A DNA stretch of 64,000 nucleotides from Polymorphobacter megasporae (GCF_018982885.2 NZ_CP081849.1:62001-126000); one strand, 5' to 3'. Positions 25,867 to 35,161 are shown, counted from the first letter of the stretch. Notes: generated from the sequence alone by a model not told the origin. Made by a program: numbers and translations.

Positions 25867-28493
25867 GCCTTCGTATCCGCCGCATTGCCGTCAACGGCTT
25901 TCGCAAGTTCCGTGAGCCGATGGCGGTCGACGGCCTGACCGACGGACTCAACATTGTCATCGAGCCGAACGAGACGGGCAAGTCAACGCTGCTAGAAGCA
26001 CTGCGCGCGGCCTTCTTCGTGCGACACAGCACTAAAAATCAGCTCGCCCAATCCTTCGCGCCGCATGGCGAAGCGGTCGCACCCGAGATTGAGATCAGGT
26101 TCGAGGCGGACGGCGTTCCATGGAGCGTAACCAAACGCTTTCTCAAGGGCGCTTCGATTGAGATATCCGGACCGAAAGGCCGCGCGCAGGGTGACGAAGC
26201 CGAGTCGCGAATGCACGCCTTGCTGGGCTCGGTACGCGACACGACCCAACGCGGTGACCCGGCGAGCTACGGTGCGCTAGGGTTGCTATGGGTGGCGCAG
26301 ACCGAGGCGCTGTCGGTCACGGCACCAGGCCAGATTGTTCGCGACACGGTTCGCTCGACGCTTGAGGCGGAAGTCGGATCGATCATGGGCGGTCCCGCCT
26401 ACAAGCGCGTCCGTGATCGGATCGAAGAGCAGTTCAGCCTTTATTGGACGCCGACCGGACAGCGACGGGGTCGGCAGGTCGAGGCAAATGAACGCCTTTC
26501 ATCTGCGGAGACAAGCGCGCGCGAAGCGGCGATAAGGCTGGCGGACCTCGAACGCGGCTTTGGGGAGCTCGCCGAAGCACGCGGGCGCCTCAAGGTGATC
26601 CAGCGCGAAATTGCCGACCCAACGGATGCCGAGGCCCGCAAGGTGTTCTCCGCTTCCTTGGATGTAGCGCGCGCAGCCGCACAGATCCTGGCGACGCGCC
26701 GCGCCGAACAGGAGGCAGCAAGTGGCAAGATGAACGGGCTGGAGGAGCTGCAGAGCCGCCACGAGAGTGCGACGACTACTCGTGATGACGCAACGCGGGC
26801 CGCGGATCTCGCACGTGAAAGACGCTGTGCGCTCGCAGGAGAACTTGGCGTCGCTAAGGTGAGCGCCACCGAGACACGCCTGGCACTAGAGACCGCGCGC
26901 ACGGCTCGCCGAGAGGCGCGCGCGGCACATATCTCCGGCGAAGCACGGTTTCGCGCCATCCAGCGGCGCAACGCCATATCGAGCGCGCGCATACGACACA
27001 TCGAGCTGCTTGCGCTCGAGCTTCAGGAGTGTGAGGCCAAGCAGCTCAGCGCTAATCTAATTCCGGCCAAGGCGATCGCGCTCCTCGAAGCCAGTGATCG
27101 TGCGGTTGCCGAAGCGTATGCGATAGTGAACGCAGGCGCGACCCTGATCTCGCTGACTGGAAACACCACGGGAATCTTGATCGACGGCGAGACGACAACC
27201 GTCGGCGAGAGGAAGCTGACCCGTGAGACGCGGATAACGTTTGGCGAGGCGGACCTACTAATCCGGCCGCCCCTCACGGCGGCGAGCGCTGAAGAAGCTC
27301 TCGCAGCGGCGCAGCGCAAGCAGCGCGCGGTGCTTGACGAGCATGGCGTCGAGGACCTGGCGGGAGCGCGCACGCGAAATGATATTGCGCGCGACGCCGC
27401 CGCCGAACTTCGGACGCTTCAGGCGCGCATCGATGCCGCGACGGCTGCCGATGCCACCCTCAGTCTCGACGCTGGCCCCGACGCGTTGAAGCTATTCATG
27501 GCGGAGGTTCAGGACGAAACCGACGCGGCCGACGACAAGCCTGACATCGCGGCTCTCACGAAGGTAGTTGATCGGGCCGATACCACGCTTGCGCGCGCGG
27601 AGGGAGCCCACGATAGTGCGATTGCCGCCTTACGCCGGGTCGAGGATGAGGATGCACCGCTCGCGACGATGCAGGCCGGTGCAGACAGCGATCTAGTCAA
27701 TGCCAAAGCGCAATTGCACGCTATCGAAAATCGGCCGGACTTTGCAGCGCTAAGTGAGGCTCTCGCGCTCGCTCGGAGCCGTGCAGCAGAGGCAGCTGTG
27801 CAGTTAGAGGAGGCCGTTCGCAACGCGACCGCGCTTGACCCGGCCGCGATCACGAAAAAGATCGAGATGATCGACGCGCGCGTCCGCACCGCGGGCGAAA
27901 CCCGCACGAAGCTTGAAATGGAGATCGCGCGTCTCGAAGGCACGATTGAGAGCGAAGGGGGCAAGGGCCTCGCAGATCGCGAGGCCCTTGCCCGAGAAGA
28001 AGCCGAGGCGGCGCGCGCGGCGTTGCAGAGGATCAGCGAGGAGGCCAATATGCTAAAGCTCCTGCGCGACACGCTCGAGGCAGCCCGCACCGAAACTTCG
28101 AGCAAGTTTGTCGGGCCCATTGCAAAGCGCGCCAAGCGATATATCGAGCGTCTGTTGCCCGGATGCGACCTGACCTTCTCCGAGGATCTTGGTCTAGAGA
28201 CAATCGTTCGCGCGGGCCTGAGCGAGGGATGCGCTAACCTCTCGCGCGGGACGCAGGAGCAGCTGGCCGTGCTGACCCGGATTGCTTTTGCCGACATGCT
28301 GCTCGAGCAGGGACGCCCGGTGTCGCTCATCCTCGACGACCCGCTCGTCTATTCCGATGACGCGCGGCTCGACGTGATGATTGACATTCTCTTGGAGGTC
28401 TCCGAACGGATGCAGGTGATCCTGTTGACTTGCCGCGATCGGGCATTCCGCCACGTGCCCGCCAACCGGATCAGCCTGCTTAATGCGGCGTAG
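25863..28493 (+). CDS. SbcC/YhaN-like AAA ATPase with long coiled coil
   Basis: An 876-residue SMC/Rad50-like protein. Walker A is EPNETGKST (residues 34-42), followed by a long coiled coil of roughly residues 170-740 rich in A, E and R. The C-terminal ABC signature is LSRGTQEQLAVLTRIAFA, then Walker B LILDDPLVYSDD and LLTCRDR. No CxxC zinc hook is seen in the coiled-coil turn, as in YhaN-type proteins and unlike Rad50/SbcC. It should form an ATP-gated nuclease complex with the preceding phosphoesterase. The gap to the next gene is 85 bp. Confidence 0.87.
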   Translation: MSLRIRRIAVNGFRKFREPMAVDGLTDGLNIVIEPNETGKSTLLEALRAAFFVRHSTKNQLAQSFAPHGEAVAPEIEIRFEADGVPWSVTKRFLKGASIEISGPKGRAQGDEAESRMHALLGSVRDTTQRGDPASYGALGLLWVAQTEALSVTAPGQIVRDTVRSTLEAEVGSIMGGPAYKRVRDRIEEQFSLYWTPTGQRRGRQVEANERLSSAETSAREAAIRLADLERGFGELAEARGRLKVIQREIADPTDAEARKVFSASLDVARAAAQILATRRAEQEAASGKMNGLEELQSRHESATTTRDDATRAADLARERRCALAGELGVAKVSATETRLALETARTARREARAAHISGEARFRAIQRRNAISSARIRHIELLALELQECEAKQLSANLIPAKAIALLEASDRAVAEAYAIVNAGATLISLTGNTTGILIDGETTTVGERKLTRETRITFGEADLLIRPPLTAASAEEALAAAQRKQRAVLDEHGVEDLAGARTRNDIARDAAAELRTLQARIDAATAADATLSLDAGPDALKLFMAEVQDETDAADDKPDIAALTKVVDRADTTLARAEGAHDSAIAALRRVEDEDAPLATMQAGADSDLVNAKAQLHAIENRPDFAALSEALALARSRAAEAAVQLEEAVRNATALDPAAITKKIEMIDARVRTAGETRTKLEMEIARLEGTIESEGGKGLADREALAREEAEAARAALQRISEEANMLKLLRDTLEAARTETSSKFVGPIAKRAKRYIERLLPGCDLTFSEDLGLETIVRAGLSEGCANLSRGTQEQLAVLTRIAFADMLLEQGRPVSLILDDPLVYSDDARLDVMIDILLEVSERMQVILLTCRDRAFRHVPANRISLLNAA

Positions 28494-28578
28494 ATCAGAT
28501 CCGCGTTGATCGCAGTAGTGAGATTCCTTGACGCTGTCCGTCTGTCGGCCCACCGATGCGCAAAAGGGGTGGAGGCCA

Positions 28579-29772
28579 GTGGCGCGGACTGCGGAATATT
28601 CGATAAAGGGTTATCTCTATCAATTTCTCCGCTACCTTTCGGAGATCTTGGCCGCAGGTGACGGCACTACAATTACGATCGAAGGCGCGATCGAGGATAT
28701 CGACGTGGTTTCGCCGGGTTTAACTACGGCAGTGCAGTGCAAATATCACGAGCAGGCCGACAAGTTCACGCTCAGCAAGATCTACAAGCCGATTCTCCTG
28801 ATGCTCGAGCATTTTTCGACAAATACGGCGCTGACGCCAGAGATCCACTACCGCCTATTCTGCCACTTCCCTGGCGAGACGGGGACGCGGCCGCTGTCGA
28901 AGGCCGAGCTCGACATCGTGCTCGCTACCAACGACAAAGGGCATAAGGCGATCGTCGCGCGTATCGCGGTCGGTGTCGATCATGATCTTTTCCGTGAACG
29001 ACTGACCATCGAATTCGGACAGACAACGGATGATCTCCAAGCCGCCGTGGTGGCATCGCTTAAAGCCAAAGGGTTCTCAGCCGAGGATGTTGAGGCTATC
29101 ATCTACCCCAACGCGATCCAGCGGATCGTGGATCTAGCGACACAATCGACGATCACCGACAGGACCGTCGATCCAACGATCTTTCTAGCCGCCCTTCACA
29201 CCGTTCGGAAAGTGACCTTCACGCGGTGGACCCGCGAGCTTGTAACGCGTGAACAGATCTTCAAACGCCTGCGCCAGGACCTTAGACGATCACTGGGGTT
29301 CAATCCCCGAGCGCGCCATTTCGTGATCGACCCAGGCACAATCGACAAGTTCGACGATGAGATCGTGCGGTTTCTTAGGCGGTTCGCCGACGCGTACAGC
29401 TTCAAATATACGCACACCAATCCGCCGCTATTCACGTTCGTTGGCAACTATGACGTCGGTGCGCTCCAGGCGAGGCTTCACGATGCCAACGTGCGCTGTG
29501 CCGACGGTTTTGTCGGCGGCAGCGAATTTCGCGTCAAGGAATTGTTGCGCCAACCTTGGAGGAAAAGAGCACAGCCCACGCTCGAGTTCAGGCTTCGTCT
29601 CGCGAGGCGTGAGATGGTCACCGGGCTACCCCCCAAACGGCCCGATGAACTATTTCTCGTGAATGTGCCTGACGATCCCTGGGTACATCCCGACGTCGAT
29701 GTCCATCGATTTGAAATCGAGCGTCTCTCTGATCTCGAATATGCGCTCCAACTAAGGAATAACTATGCTTGA
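28579..29772 (+). CDS. DUF4297/Cap4-like nuclease family protein
   Basis: A 397-residue protein. GTG 28579 is chosen because GGAGG lies 5 bp upstream. The N-terminal domain has GYLYQFLRYL, then GAIEDIDVV (E39, D42) and AVQCKYHEQ (Q53-x-K55). This G-x2-YQ / ED-x-D / Q-x-K order is that of DUF4297 (Cap4-type) dsDNA endonucleases of the PD-(D/E)XK fold. The rest (about residues 120-397) is mixed and probably binds the partner. It overlaps the HerA gene by 8 bp. A DUF4297 protein paired with HerA is an established anti-phage arrangement. Confidence 0.75.
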   Translation: MARTAEYSIKGYLYQFLRYLSEILAAGDGTTITIEGAIEDIDVVSPGLTTAVQCKYHEQADKFTLSKIYKPILLMLEHFSTNTALTPEIHYRLFCHFPGETGTRPLSKAELDIVLATNDKGHKAIVARIAVGVDHDLFRERLTIEFGQTTDDLQAAVVASLKAKGFSAEDVEAIIYPNAIQRIVDLATQSTITDRTVDPTIFLAALHTVRKVTFTRWTRELVTREQIFKRLRQDLRRSLGFNPRARHFVIDPGTIDKFDDEIVRFLRRFADAYSFKYTHTNPPLFTFVGNYDVGALQARLHDANVRCADGFVGGSEFRVKELLRQPWRKRAQPTLEFRLRLARREMVTGLPPKRPDELFLVNVPDDPWVHPDVDVHRFEIERLSDLEYALQLRNNYA

Positions 29773-31591
29773 CGTGGGTGAACCGATCGGAAGCGTGACC
29801 GACAGCTCTCCATCAATGATCCGTATCGAGATCGAGAACGCGCACGATTTCGAGCAGCACAAGTCCAAGCTCGGCGTCGGCCAGTATCTGTTGATCGCCT
29901 CGGGAAACAATCTTCATTTGTTAGCGACGATCATCGCAGTACGCGCTTCTCATATGGATCGCTCACAGGCCACTGATGCAGAAAGTGGAGGAGACGCCGA
30001 ATCGGTCGCTTTCCGCTTCCAGATCGACACGCAGCCGATCGGAACATTGTCGGGCGACGGCGAATTCACGCGCGGCTCGCATGCCCTGCCGGTCCCGACC
30101 GAGTATGCCTATGTCACGCCGCCCGAGATCCTGAGCAGTATCTTCTCGCATCAGATCAAGTCTCCATTTCCTTTGGGCACATTGAGCATCGCGCCCGAAG
30201 TGAAGCTCGAAATCGACGGTGATCGCTTTTTCAGCAAGCATGTCGCGATTGTCGGATCGACCGGGTCGGGCAAGTCGTGTGCGGTTGCCAAGATCCTGCA
30301 GACCGTCGTGGGGATCGATGCCAAAGGCAATACCCACAAAGCCGCGCAGAAAAACGCGCATATCGTTATTTTCGATATTCATGATGAATATGCAGCAGCA
30401 TTCAAGCTCGACGATGCCGAAAGCTTCACACTGAACTTGCTCGACGTCGACACGCTCTTATTACCGTATTGGTTGATGAACGCCCAAGAACTCGAGGAGA
30501 TGTTCATCGAGAGCAGTGAACTGAACTCACACAATCAGATTTCTCAATTTCGGCATGCCGTGGTGCGGAACAAGTGCCGCCATAATTCCGGCCTAGGAAA
30601 TGTCTCTTTCGACAGCCCTGTCTATTTTTCGATTGATGAGGTAGTGACATACCTTGAGAATATGAATTTGGAGGTCGTTGGTAAGTTACCGGATGAGGGT
30701 AAGCCGAAGCTTTCAAACAACACGCTCGTGACTGATCGTGACTCCTGCTACTTCGATACGCTGCAAAGCTTCGTGGTGTCCTCGACGGCAACCGCTACGA
30801 AAGCCTCGAACGGTCCCTTTCATGGCGAGTTCGATCGACTTATCCTGAGGTTGCGGACGCGCCTCGCGGACCCCCGTCTCCGCTTCCTGTTGAACCCGCT
30901 CAAATCTGACAAATCGCCTTTGGCGACCGGCGACTTCGCCGACGTGGTGCGCCAGTTCATAGGCTATTTGACCAAATCGAACGTCTCGATCGTTGATCTG
31001 AGTGGTATTCCCTTCGAGGTCCTGAGCATCGTCGTTAGCCTGATCTCACGCATGATCTTCGACTTCGGGTTTCATTATTCGAAGAGCCGGCATGTCGGCG
31101 GTCAGGTCAGCGATGTGCCGATTATGCTTGTCTGTGAGGAGGCGCATAATTATGTCCCTCGCTCAGGCGGCGCGCAGTATGACTCCTCGCGCAAGTCGAT
31201 CGAGCGAATCGCGAAGGAGGGGCGTAAATACGGGGTGACGCTGATGGTCGTGAGCCAGCGTCCGTCCGAGGTTTCTGAGACAATTTTCTCTCAGTGCAGC
31301 AACTTCATTTCGCTGCGTCTGACCAATGCCTTCGATCAGAGCTATATCAAGTCGCTCCTTCCCGATCTGTCGGCTGGTGTCGGCGATCTACTGCCCAATT
31401 TGAGCCAAGGAGAATTTCTGACGGTGGGTGACGCACCACTGATGCCGACCGTCGGCCGTTTCGCGCTGCCAATACCAGAACCCCATTCGCGCAGTGTGAA
31501 CTATTTGCAGGAGTGGAATGCAGATTGGCGTGAGGTCAATTTCGACGAGGTCATCGAAAGGTGGCGAGGCAAGACGCTCGCTCCAGGCTGA
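29765..31591 (+). CDS. herA: HerA-like ATPase (DUF87)
   Basis: A 608-residue FtsK/HerA-superfamily motor. A small N-terminal beta-barrel-like HAS domain (about residues 20-130) is followed by Walker A GSTGSGKS at about 164-171, IVIFDIHDEYA, Walker B LVCEEAHNYVP at about 455, and the sensor part GVTLMVVSQRPSEV. HerA forms hexamers that move DNA and clamp partner nucleases. It is the last gene of the cassette, overlapping the DUF4297-like gene. The middle (about 30480-30760) is more AT-rich than its neighbours, a possible sign of transfer. Confidence 0.9.
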   Translation: MLDVGEPIGSVTDSSPSMIRIEIENAHDFEQHKSKLGVGQYLLIASGNNLHLLATIIAVRASHMDRSQATDAESGGDAESVAFRFQIDTQPIGTLSGDGEFTRGSHALPVPTEYAYVTPPEILSSIFSHQIKSPFPLGTLSIAPEVKLEIDGDRFFSKHVAIVGSTGSGKSCAVAKILQTVVGIDAKGNTHKAAQKNAHIVIFDIHDEYAAAFKLDDAESFTLNLLDVDTLLLPYWLMNAQELEEMFIESSELNSHNQISQFRHAVVRNKCRHNSGLGNVSFDSPVYFSIDEVVTYLENMNLEVVGKLPDEGKPKLSNNTLVTDRDSCYFDTLQSFVVSSTATATKASNGPFHGEFDRLILRLRTRLADPRLRFLLNPLKSDKSPLATGDFADVVRQFIGYLTKSNVSIVDLSGIPFEVLSIVVSLISRMIFDFGFHYSKSRHVGGQVSDVPIMLVCEEAHNYVPRSGGAQYDSSRKSIERIAKEGRKYGVTLMVVSQRPSEVSETIFSQCSNFISLRLTNAFDQSYIKSLLPDLSAGVGDLLPNLSQGEFLTVGDAPLMPTVGRFALPIPEPHSRSVNYLQEWNADWREVNFDEVIERWRGKTLAPG

Positions 31592-31844
31592 TCGTCGACA
31601 TATTGAACTTACACGCGCGAGCCGGGCACGCGGTACGCACGCCCAAATGCCACTACGATGCCGATGAACAAACGTCTGCAACGCCTCCTTGCCGGTCCGT
31701 AATCGGCCATTTCGGTTCCACCAGTCATGTTCAGCTGCGCCAAATGAACGAACGACAGCTTTCGGGAACGGCCGTGGCAAGGCTAAACGGCGAGATATGG
31801 GCGCAGAGCAGCCGAAGGTGATCGCAACCAGTACGTGTGCGATC

Positions 31845-32202
31845 CTCGCGTTATTAAGCTCGATTACTTGGCCGTCGGGATCGTAGTCGAAGATCTGGCT
31901 AACATGGTCTGGCGGACCTGCGGGGTTCGGTGGCTGTCCATGTTGGCCCGCGCCGCCTACGCGCGTCCAGCTGCGCGATCATCGCGTCGAAATCGGCGCA
32001 GGCCAGAGCGACATGATCCAGGTAATTGAGCGGCGCGCCTGGCATGCCGTTCGCCACGATGTGCAGCATCATGCCGCTGCCCAGCAACAGCCAGCGGGCG
32101 CGGTGGTTGGAAACGGCGCGGGCATTTCGCATTGGCTCAGCAAGCGCGTGTAGAAGTCCATGCTGTGGGCGGATCGCTTGCCTGGATGGCGACATGGTTT
32201 AG
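31845..32202 (-). pseudogene. VOC/glyoxalase family pseudogene
   Basis: Pieces of one glyoxalase/bleomycin-resistance (VOC) protein lie in order in different frames of the minus strand: LNHVAIQASDPP (from 32202), MDFYTRLLSQ (from 32161), RWLLLGSGMMLHIVANG...HVALACADFDAMIAQLDAR (32096-31956), and QIFDYDPDGQVIELNN (about 31890-31845). At least three frameshifts separate them, so the gene is dead. It is convergent with the end of the HerA gene. Confidence 0.7.
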
Positions 32203-32272
32203 CGCGGGCGCGGCGGACGGTGCCGCTGCAGACGCAGCAGCCGGTGCACATTGACTGGCGCTCCTGAGCCAA

Positions 32273-32295
32273 AAGTGTCGGATAATTTTACACTT
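32273..32295 (+). promoter_or_regulatory. Upstream activator box of PEP-CTERM gene, copy 1
   Basis: A 23-bp site of the form AAGTGT-(11 bp, CGGATAATTTT)-ACACTT, with inverted 6-bp ends. It lies exactly 50 bp upstream of a sigma-54 promoter. The same box at the same distance precedes two other PEP-CTERM genes in this window (35089-35111 and 57212-57234). It is probably an enhancer site for a sigma-54 activator, with PrsR of the PrsK/PrsR system the obvious candidate (inference). Confidence 0.7.
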
Positions 32296-32345
32296 TAAAG
32301 AGGGTGCCCATAGCCAACGCAAATGTTTCCAAAAGGTTAATAGTC

Positions 32346-32361
32346 TGGCATAATTCTTGCT
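32346..32361 (+). promoter_or_regulatory. Sigma-54 promoter of PEP-CTERM gene, copy 1
   Basis: TGGCATAATTCTTGCT matches the -24/-12 consensus (TGGCAC-N5-TTGCW) at the correct GG-to-GC spacing. It lies 41 bp before the ATG of the PEP-CTERM gene at 32403. Confidence 0.75.
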
Positions 32362-32402
32362 TACTAATTAACTCAAAAGACGGGAATGATGGGAGGATAA
32401 CT

Positions 32403-33128
32403 ATGAAATATCTTGTTGCGCTCTTGGTTGCCGCTTCTGCGGTAGCGCCCGCCGCGGCGGTCAACCTCGTCACCAATGGTGGATTTGAGGCTTCGAGCTA
32501 CACGTCCAACACTCAGTTTGGTGCTGGTTTCGGTGGGCAGGGCGTCACCGGATGGACGGGCGCTGGCGGCAATCAGCTACAGTTCTATTTCGTGGGAGGG
32601 ACTCAGACGACGACCAATGCCGTCAACCAGTTCGGCGATCCGCAAGGCTATTTTCGTCCAAACTTCAGCACACTGAGCCCGAATGGCGGCAACTTCGTCG
32701 CTCTTGACGGCGACAGCGACTACCGCGGTCAGATAAGCCAGACCCTCAACGGACTGACTGCCGGCAAGAAATACGACGTGACGTTCTCGTGGGCGGCGTC
32801 GCAGCTCCGCAACCGAACCGGTGCGACCACCGAGCAACTGCTTGTCGGCTTCGGCTCGGCAACCCAGGCGACGGAGGTCGTTGCGGTCCCGAGTGAGGGC
32901 TTCCGCGGCTGGTTCAATGAAAAGTTTTCCTTCACTGCCGGAGGCGCGAGCCAAGTGCTTTCGTTTCTCTCGGTCGGAACCCCGAACGGGCTCCCGCCGA
33001 TCGCCGCGCTTCACGGCGTTTCGGTCGTAGCCGGAGTACCCGAGCCTTCGGCTTGGCTGCTGATGATCGCGGGCTTCGGTTTGGTCGGTTTTTCCGCCCG
33101 CCGTCGCGCGCGCGGTGTCGCCGCCTGA
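32403..33128 (+). CDS. PEPxxWA-CTERM sorting domain protein
   Basis: A 241-residue exported protein. Signal peptide MKYLVALLVAASAVAPAAA is followed by NLVTNGGFEASSY, the start of a carbohydrate-binding/DUF642-like beta-sandwich, with KYDVTFSWAAS in the middle. The C-terminus is a full sorting signal: PEPSAW, a hydrophobic helix LLMIAGFGLVGFSA and an RRRAR tail. The exosortase/EpsH pathway cuts such tails and releases the protein to the surface or matrix. The ATG at 32403 has a GGGAGGA site. It has a sigma-54 promoter and upstream box. No exosortase gene is in the window. Confidence 0.9.
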   Translation: MKYLVALLVAASAVAPAAAVNLVTNGGFEASSYTSNTQFGAGFGGQGVTGWTGAGGNQLQFYFVGGTQTTTNAVNQFGDPQGYFRPNFSTLSPNGGNFVALDGDSDYRGQISQTLNGLTAGKKYDVTFSWAASQLRNRTGATTEQLLVGFGSATQATEVVAVPSEGFRGWFNEKFSFTAGGASQVLSFLSVGTPNGLPPIAALHGVSVVAGVPEPSAWLLMIAGFGLVGFSARRRARGVAA

Positions 33129-33319
33129 CTCTCATGTCCGCGTTTGTGGGGGGGCGAGGAGAAATTCTCGTCCCTGTTTTTATACCTCGTCCACGGCAAG
33201 ATGGGTATTTAAACCACTGTTATTCCACTCGATGCTGAGGGCTTATTGACGTTGTTCGTGCGAGGACCATACGCTCCGGTTGCCGTATTCGACATCGCGG
33301 CAACATGGGGAATGATGTG

Positions 33320-33853
33320 ATGCCATACCTGAAATATCTAGCCTCGACTATGATTGCAGTCGCAGCCCTGCATGGGGCGTCGGCCTCGGCGCGCAACTAC
33401 GACTGCACGAAGGCCGGCAACGCCAATAAAGCCGTGTGCAAAGATGCGGCTGCGACGGCTTCCACGCCAGCCCCAGCGGTTGCAGCGCCAGCCGTCACGC
33501 CGGCGCCTATGGCACCTGCAACCACGACGACCGCCGCCACCACGGTACGACATTATGATTGCACGAAGGCGGGGAACGCGAACAAGACAGCATGCAAGGG
33601 GGCGACCGCTACAACGCCAGCACCCGTTGCGACTCCCGCCACGTCTGCAGCACCAATGACGCGATCGACGACAACTACGATGACAACCGCGGCTGGGGGT
33701 GGCAATGGACAGGTCTGGGTCAATACCAGCTCCAAGGTCTACCACTGCCCGGGAACCCGATATTACGGTAAGACTAAGGTCGGCTCCTACATGAGCGAGA
33801 CCGCTGCAAAGGCCGCCGGTGACCACGCCGATCACGGTAAAGCCTGCTCGTAA
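33320..33853 (+). CDS. Exported protein with two [11 protein letters not shown] repeats
   Basis: A 177-residue secreted protein. An N-terminal signal peptide ([24 protein letters not shown]) is followed by [16 protein letters not shown], an Ala/Pro/Thr-rich linker, a second near-copy [16 protein letters not shown], another low-complexity linker, and a C-terminal domain starting [20 protein letters not shown] and ending in GKACS. The paired cysteines in each repeat suggest small disulfide loops. The C-terminal VWVNT...[10 protein letters not shown] module is common in exported proteins of unknown function. An in-frame ATG at 33305 is an alternative start. It has no PEP-CTERM tail. Confidence 0.78.
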   Translation: MPYLKYLASTMIAVAALHGASASARNYDCTKAGNANKAVCKDAAATASTPAPAVAAPAVTPAPMAPATTTTAATTVRHYDCTKAGNANKTACKGATATTPAPVATPATSAAPMTRSTTTTMTTAAGGGNGQVWVNTSSKVYHCPGTRYYGKTKVGSYMSETAAKAAGDHADHGKACS

Positions 33854-33867
33854 TTCTCAGATCCTCA

Positions 33868-33899
33868 GAGGCGGCGGGGTAATCAGTTCCCGCCGCCTC
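33868..33899 (+). terminator. Hairpin terminator after the repeat-containing exported protein
   Basis: GAGGCGGCGGG at 33868-33878 pairs perfectly with CCCGCCGCCTC at 33889-33899 (11-bp stem, 10-nt loop), 14 bp after the stop codon. There is no strong T run after it, so it may be only partly intrinsic. Confidence 0.6.
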
Positions 33900-34422
33900 G
33901 GTCGTCTTAACGCAGCGGCAGGTCCATTAAGTGCCCGCCGATCGTCGCTGCTCCTTCTTCGCGCTGCCGTGAGGCGAAGGGGACTTTCATCGATTGCAGC
34001 GCGCCTGGCGCTAACTGGGCGTAAGGCCATCCCGACGGTCAAGTTGTCGACTCATATTGACCTAGGGCAATACGCGCCATCGCTGATCCACGACTGCGAA
34101 TAGCTTCGTCTGACGCTGGATGTTGCCGCATGGCTGGACAAACAGACAACCGGTCGAGTCGGTCAACGCAAACGAATCCACTCCCAGCAATTCACAAGGC
34201 GTGAGAATACCGACCCAACCCGAAGCCTCGAGTCATCCTTGGTCCACGGGACCTTTCACTACAGCGATAGTAGCCAGCGCACTCGGGCAAAACTGCCTCG
34301 ACATAGTTTTCAAGTAAGATCGAAGATCTTGGTTAAGCATCTGGTAATGTGGCAACTGGCAGACTAAGTGCGAATTACCGGTAAGCTGAAGCGTGCGACC
34401 GGCCTCAAACAAGGAACTTGGT
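33900..34422. other. 523-bp intergenic region upstream of mucR paralogue 1
   Basis: No gene recognised. It contains a short palindrome AAGATC-GAA-GATCTT at 34316-34330, about 92 bp before the regulator's start, which could be an operator for autoregulation. Confidence 0.4.
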
Positions 34423-34923
34423 GTGAACGATCTCGCGTCTAATAACGAACTTTTGACCCTGACGGTCGACATCGTCAGCGCGCACGTTGCCAATAATTCT
34501 GTCGCGCTTTCTGACGTCCCGGGGCTGATCGGCGACGTCTATGCAGCGCTGGCTCGCCTCGGAGCACAGGTCGAGCCGGAGAAGATCCGGCAGGAACCGG
34601 TGGTTTCGATCCGTTCTTCCATCAAGCCCGACTACATTGTCTGTCTCGAGGACGGCAAAAAGCTCAAGATGCTCAAGCGACACCTGCTGACCAGCTATGG
34701 AATGACGCCGGACGCCTATCGCGCCAAGTGGAACTTGCCCGCAGACTATCCGATGGTCGCGCCGGCGTATGCCGAGCAGCGTCGCAGCCTGGCGATAAAG
34801 ATCGGGCTCGGTCGCAAGGCCCCGCCCGCTCCGCCCGCACCAGCGGTCGAGGCCGTTCCGGCAAAGAAGCCCCGATCCCCACGCGCCAAGCTTGCGCCGT
34901 CGTTCGACGCACAGCCGGCTTAG
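34423..34923 (+). CDS. MucR/Ros family transcriptional regulator, paralogue 1
   Basis: A 166-residue MucR-family regulator. The family core is LTVDIVSAHVANNSVALSDVPGLI at the N-terminus, then YIVCLEDGKKLKMLKRHL and GMTPDAYRAKWNLPADYPMVAPAYAEQRR. This is the Ros/MucR zinc-finger-like fold, with the first C and H of the finger kept (C...H) but the others changed. A Lys/Pro/Ala-rich tail follows. It starts at GTG 34423 after AAGGA. MucR proteins control exopolysaccharide, motility and surface genes in alphaproteobacteria. A close paralogue lies at 38672. Confidence 0.9.
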   Translation: MNDLASNNELLTLTVDIVSAHVANNSVALSDVPGLIGDVYAALARLGAQVEPEKIRQEPVVSIRSSIKPDYIVCLEDGKKLKMLKRHLLTSYGMTPDAYRAKWNLPADYPMVAPAYAEQRRSLAIKIGLGRKAPPAPPAPAVEAVPAKKPRSPRAKLAPSFDAQPA

Positions 34924-34990
34924 GATTTCCGAACACTGCCTGACGCGCTGGGCGTTGGACGCGCGGGCCGGCGACTTGGGCTCTTGCGTT

Positions 34991-35026
34991 CGATACGTCC
35001 GGAACCCAAAAGTTTCGGACGTATCG
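34991..35026. repeat. Perfect 11-bp inverted repeat
   Basis: CGATACGTCCG (34991-35001) and CGGACGTATCG (35016-35026) are perfect inverted repeats around a 14-nt loop, 67 bp after the mucR paralogue 1 stop. There is no T tract directly after. It could act as a terminator for mucR or as a protein-binding site upstream of the next PEP-CTERM gene. Confidence 0.6.
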
Positions 35027-35088
35027 GCGGCCGGCCAAGGACACCATTATCAATCAAGTCCGTAACTGGATCGCTAAATGATCTCTAA

Positions 35089-35111
35089 AAGTGTCGGATT
35101 ATTTTACACTT
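35089..35111 (+). promoter_or_regulatory. Upstream activator box of PEP-CTERM gene, copy 2
   Basis: The same 23-bp box, AAGTGT-(CGGATTATTTT)-ACACTT, differs from copy 1 at a single base in the spacer. It is again exactly 50 bp before a sigma-54 promoter. Confidence 0.7.
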
Positions 35112-35161
35112 ATTAACCACGGTGTGACGATTGCAGAGGGTTGTCGAAGGGAGCCGCTGAC

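Noticed and set aside
33868-35026. Riboswitch or structured RNA near the exported-protein and mucR genes
   Set aside because: Only simple hairpins are seen (33868-33899 and 34991-35026). No conserved riboswitch core was recognised, nor any tRNA or rRNA gene in the window.
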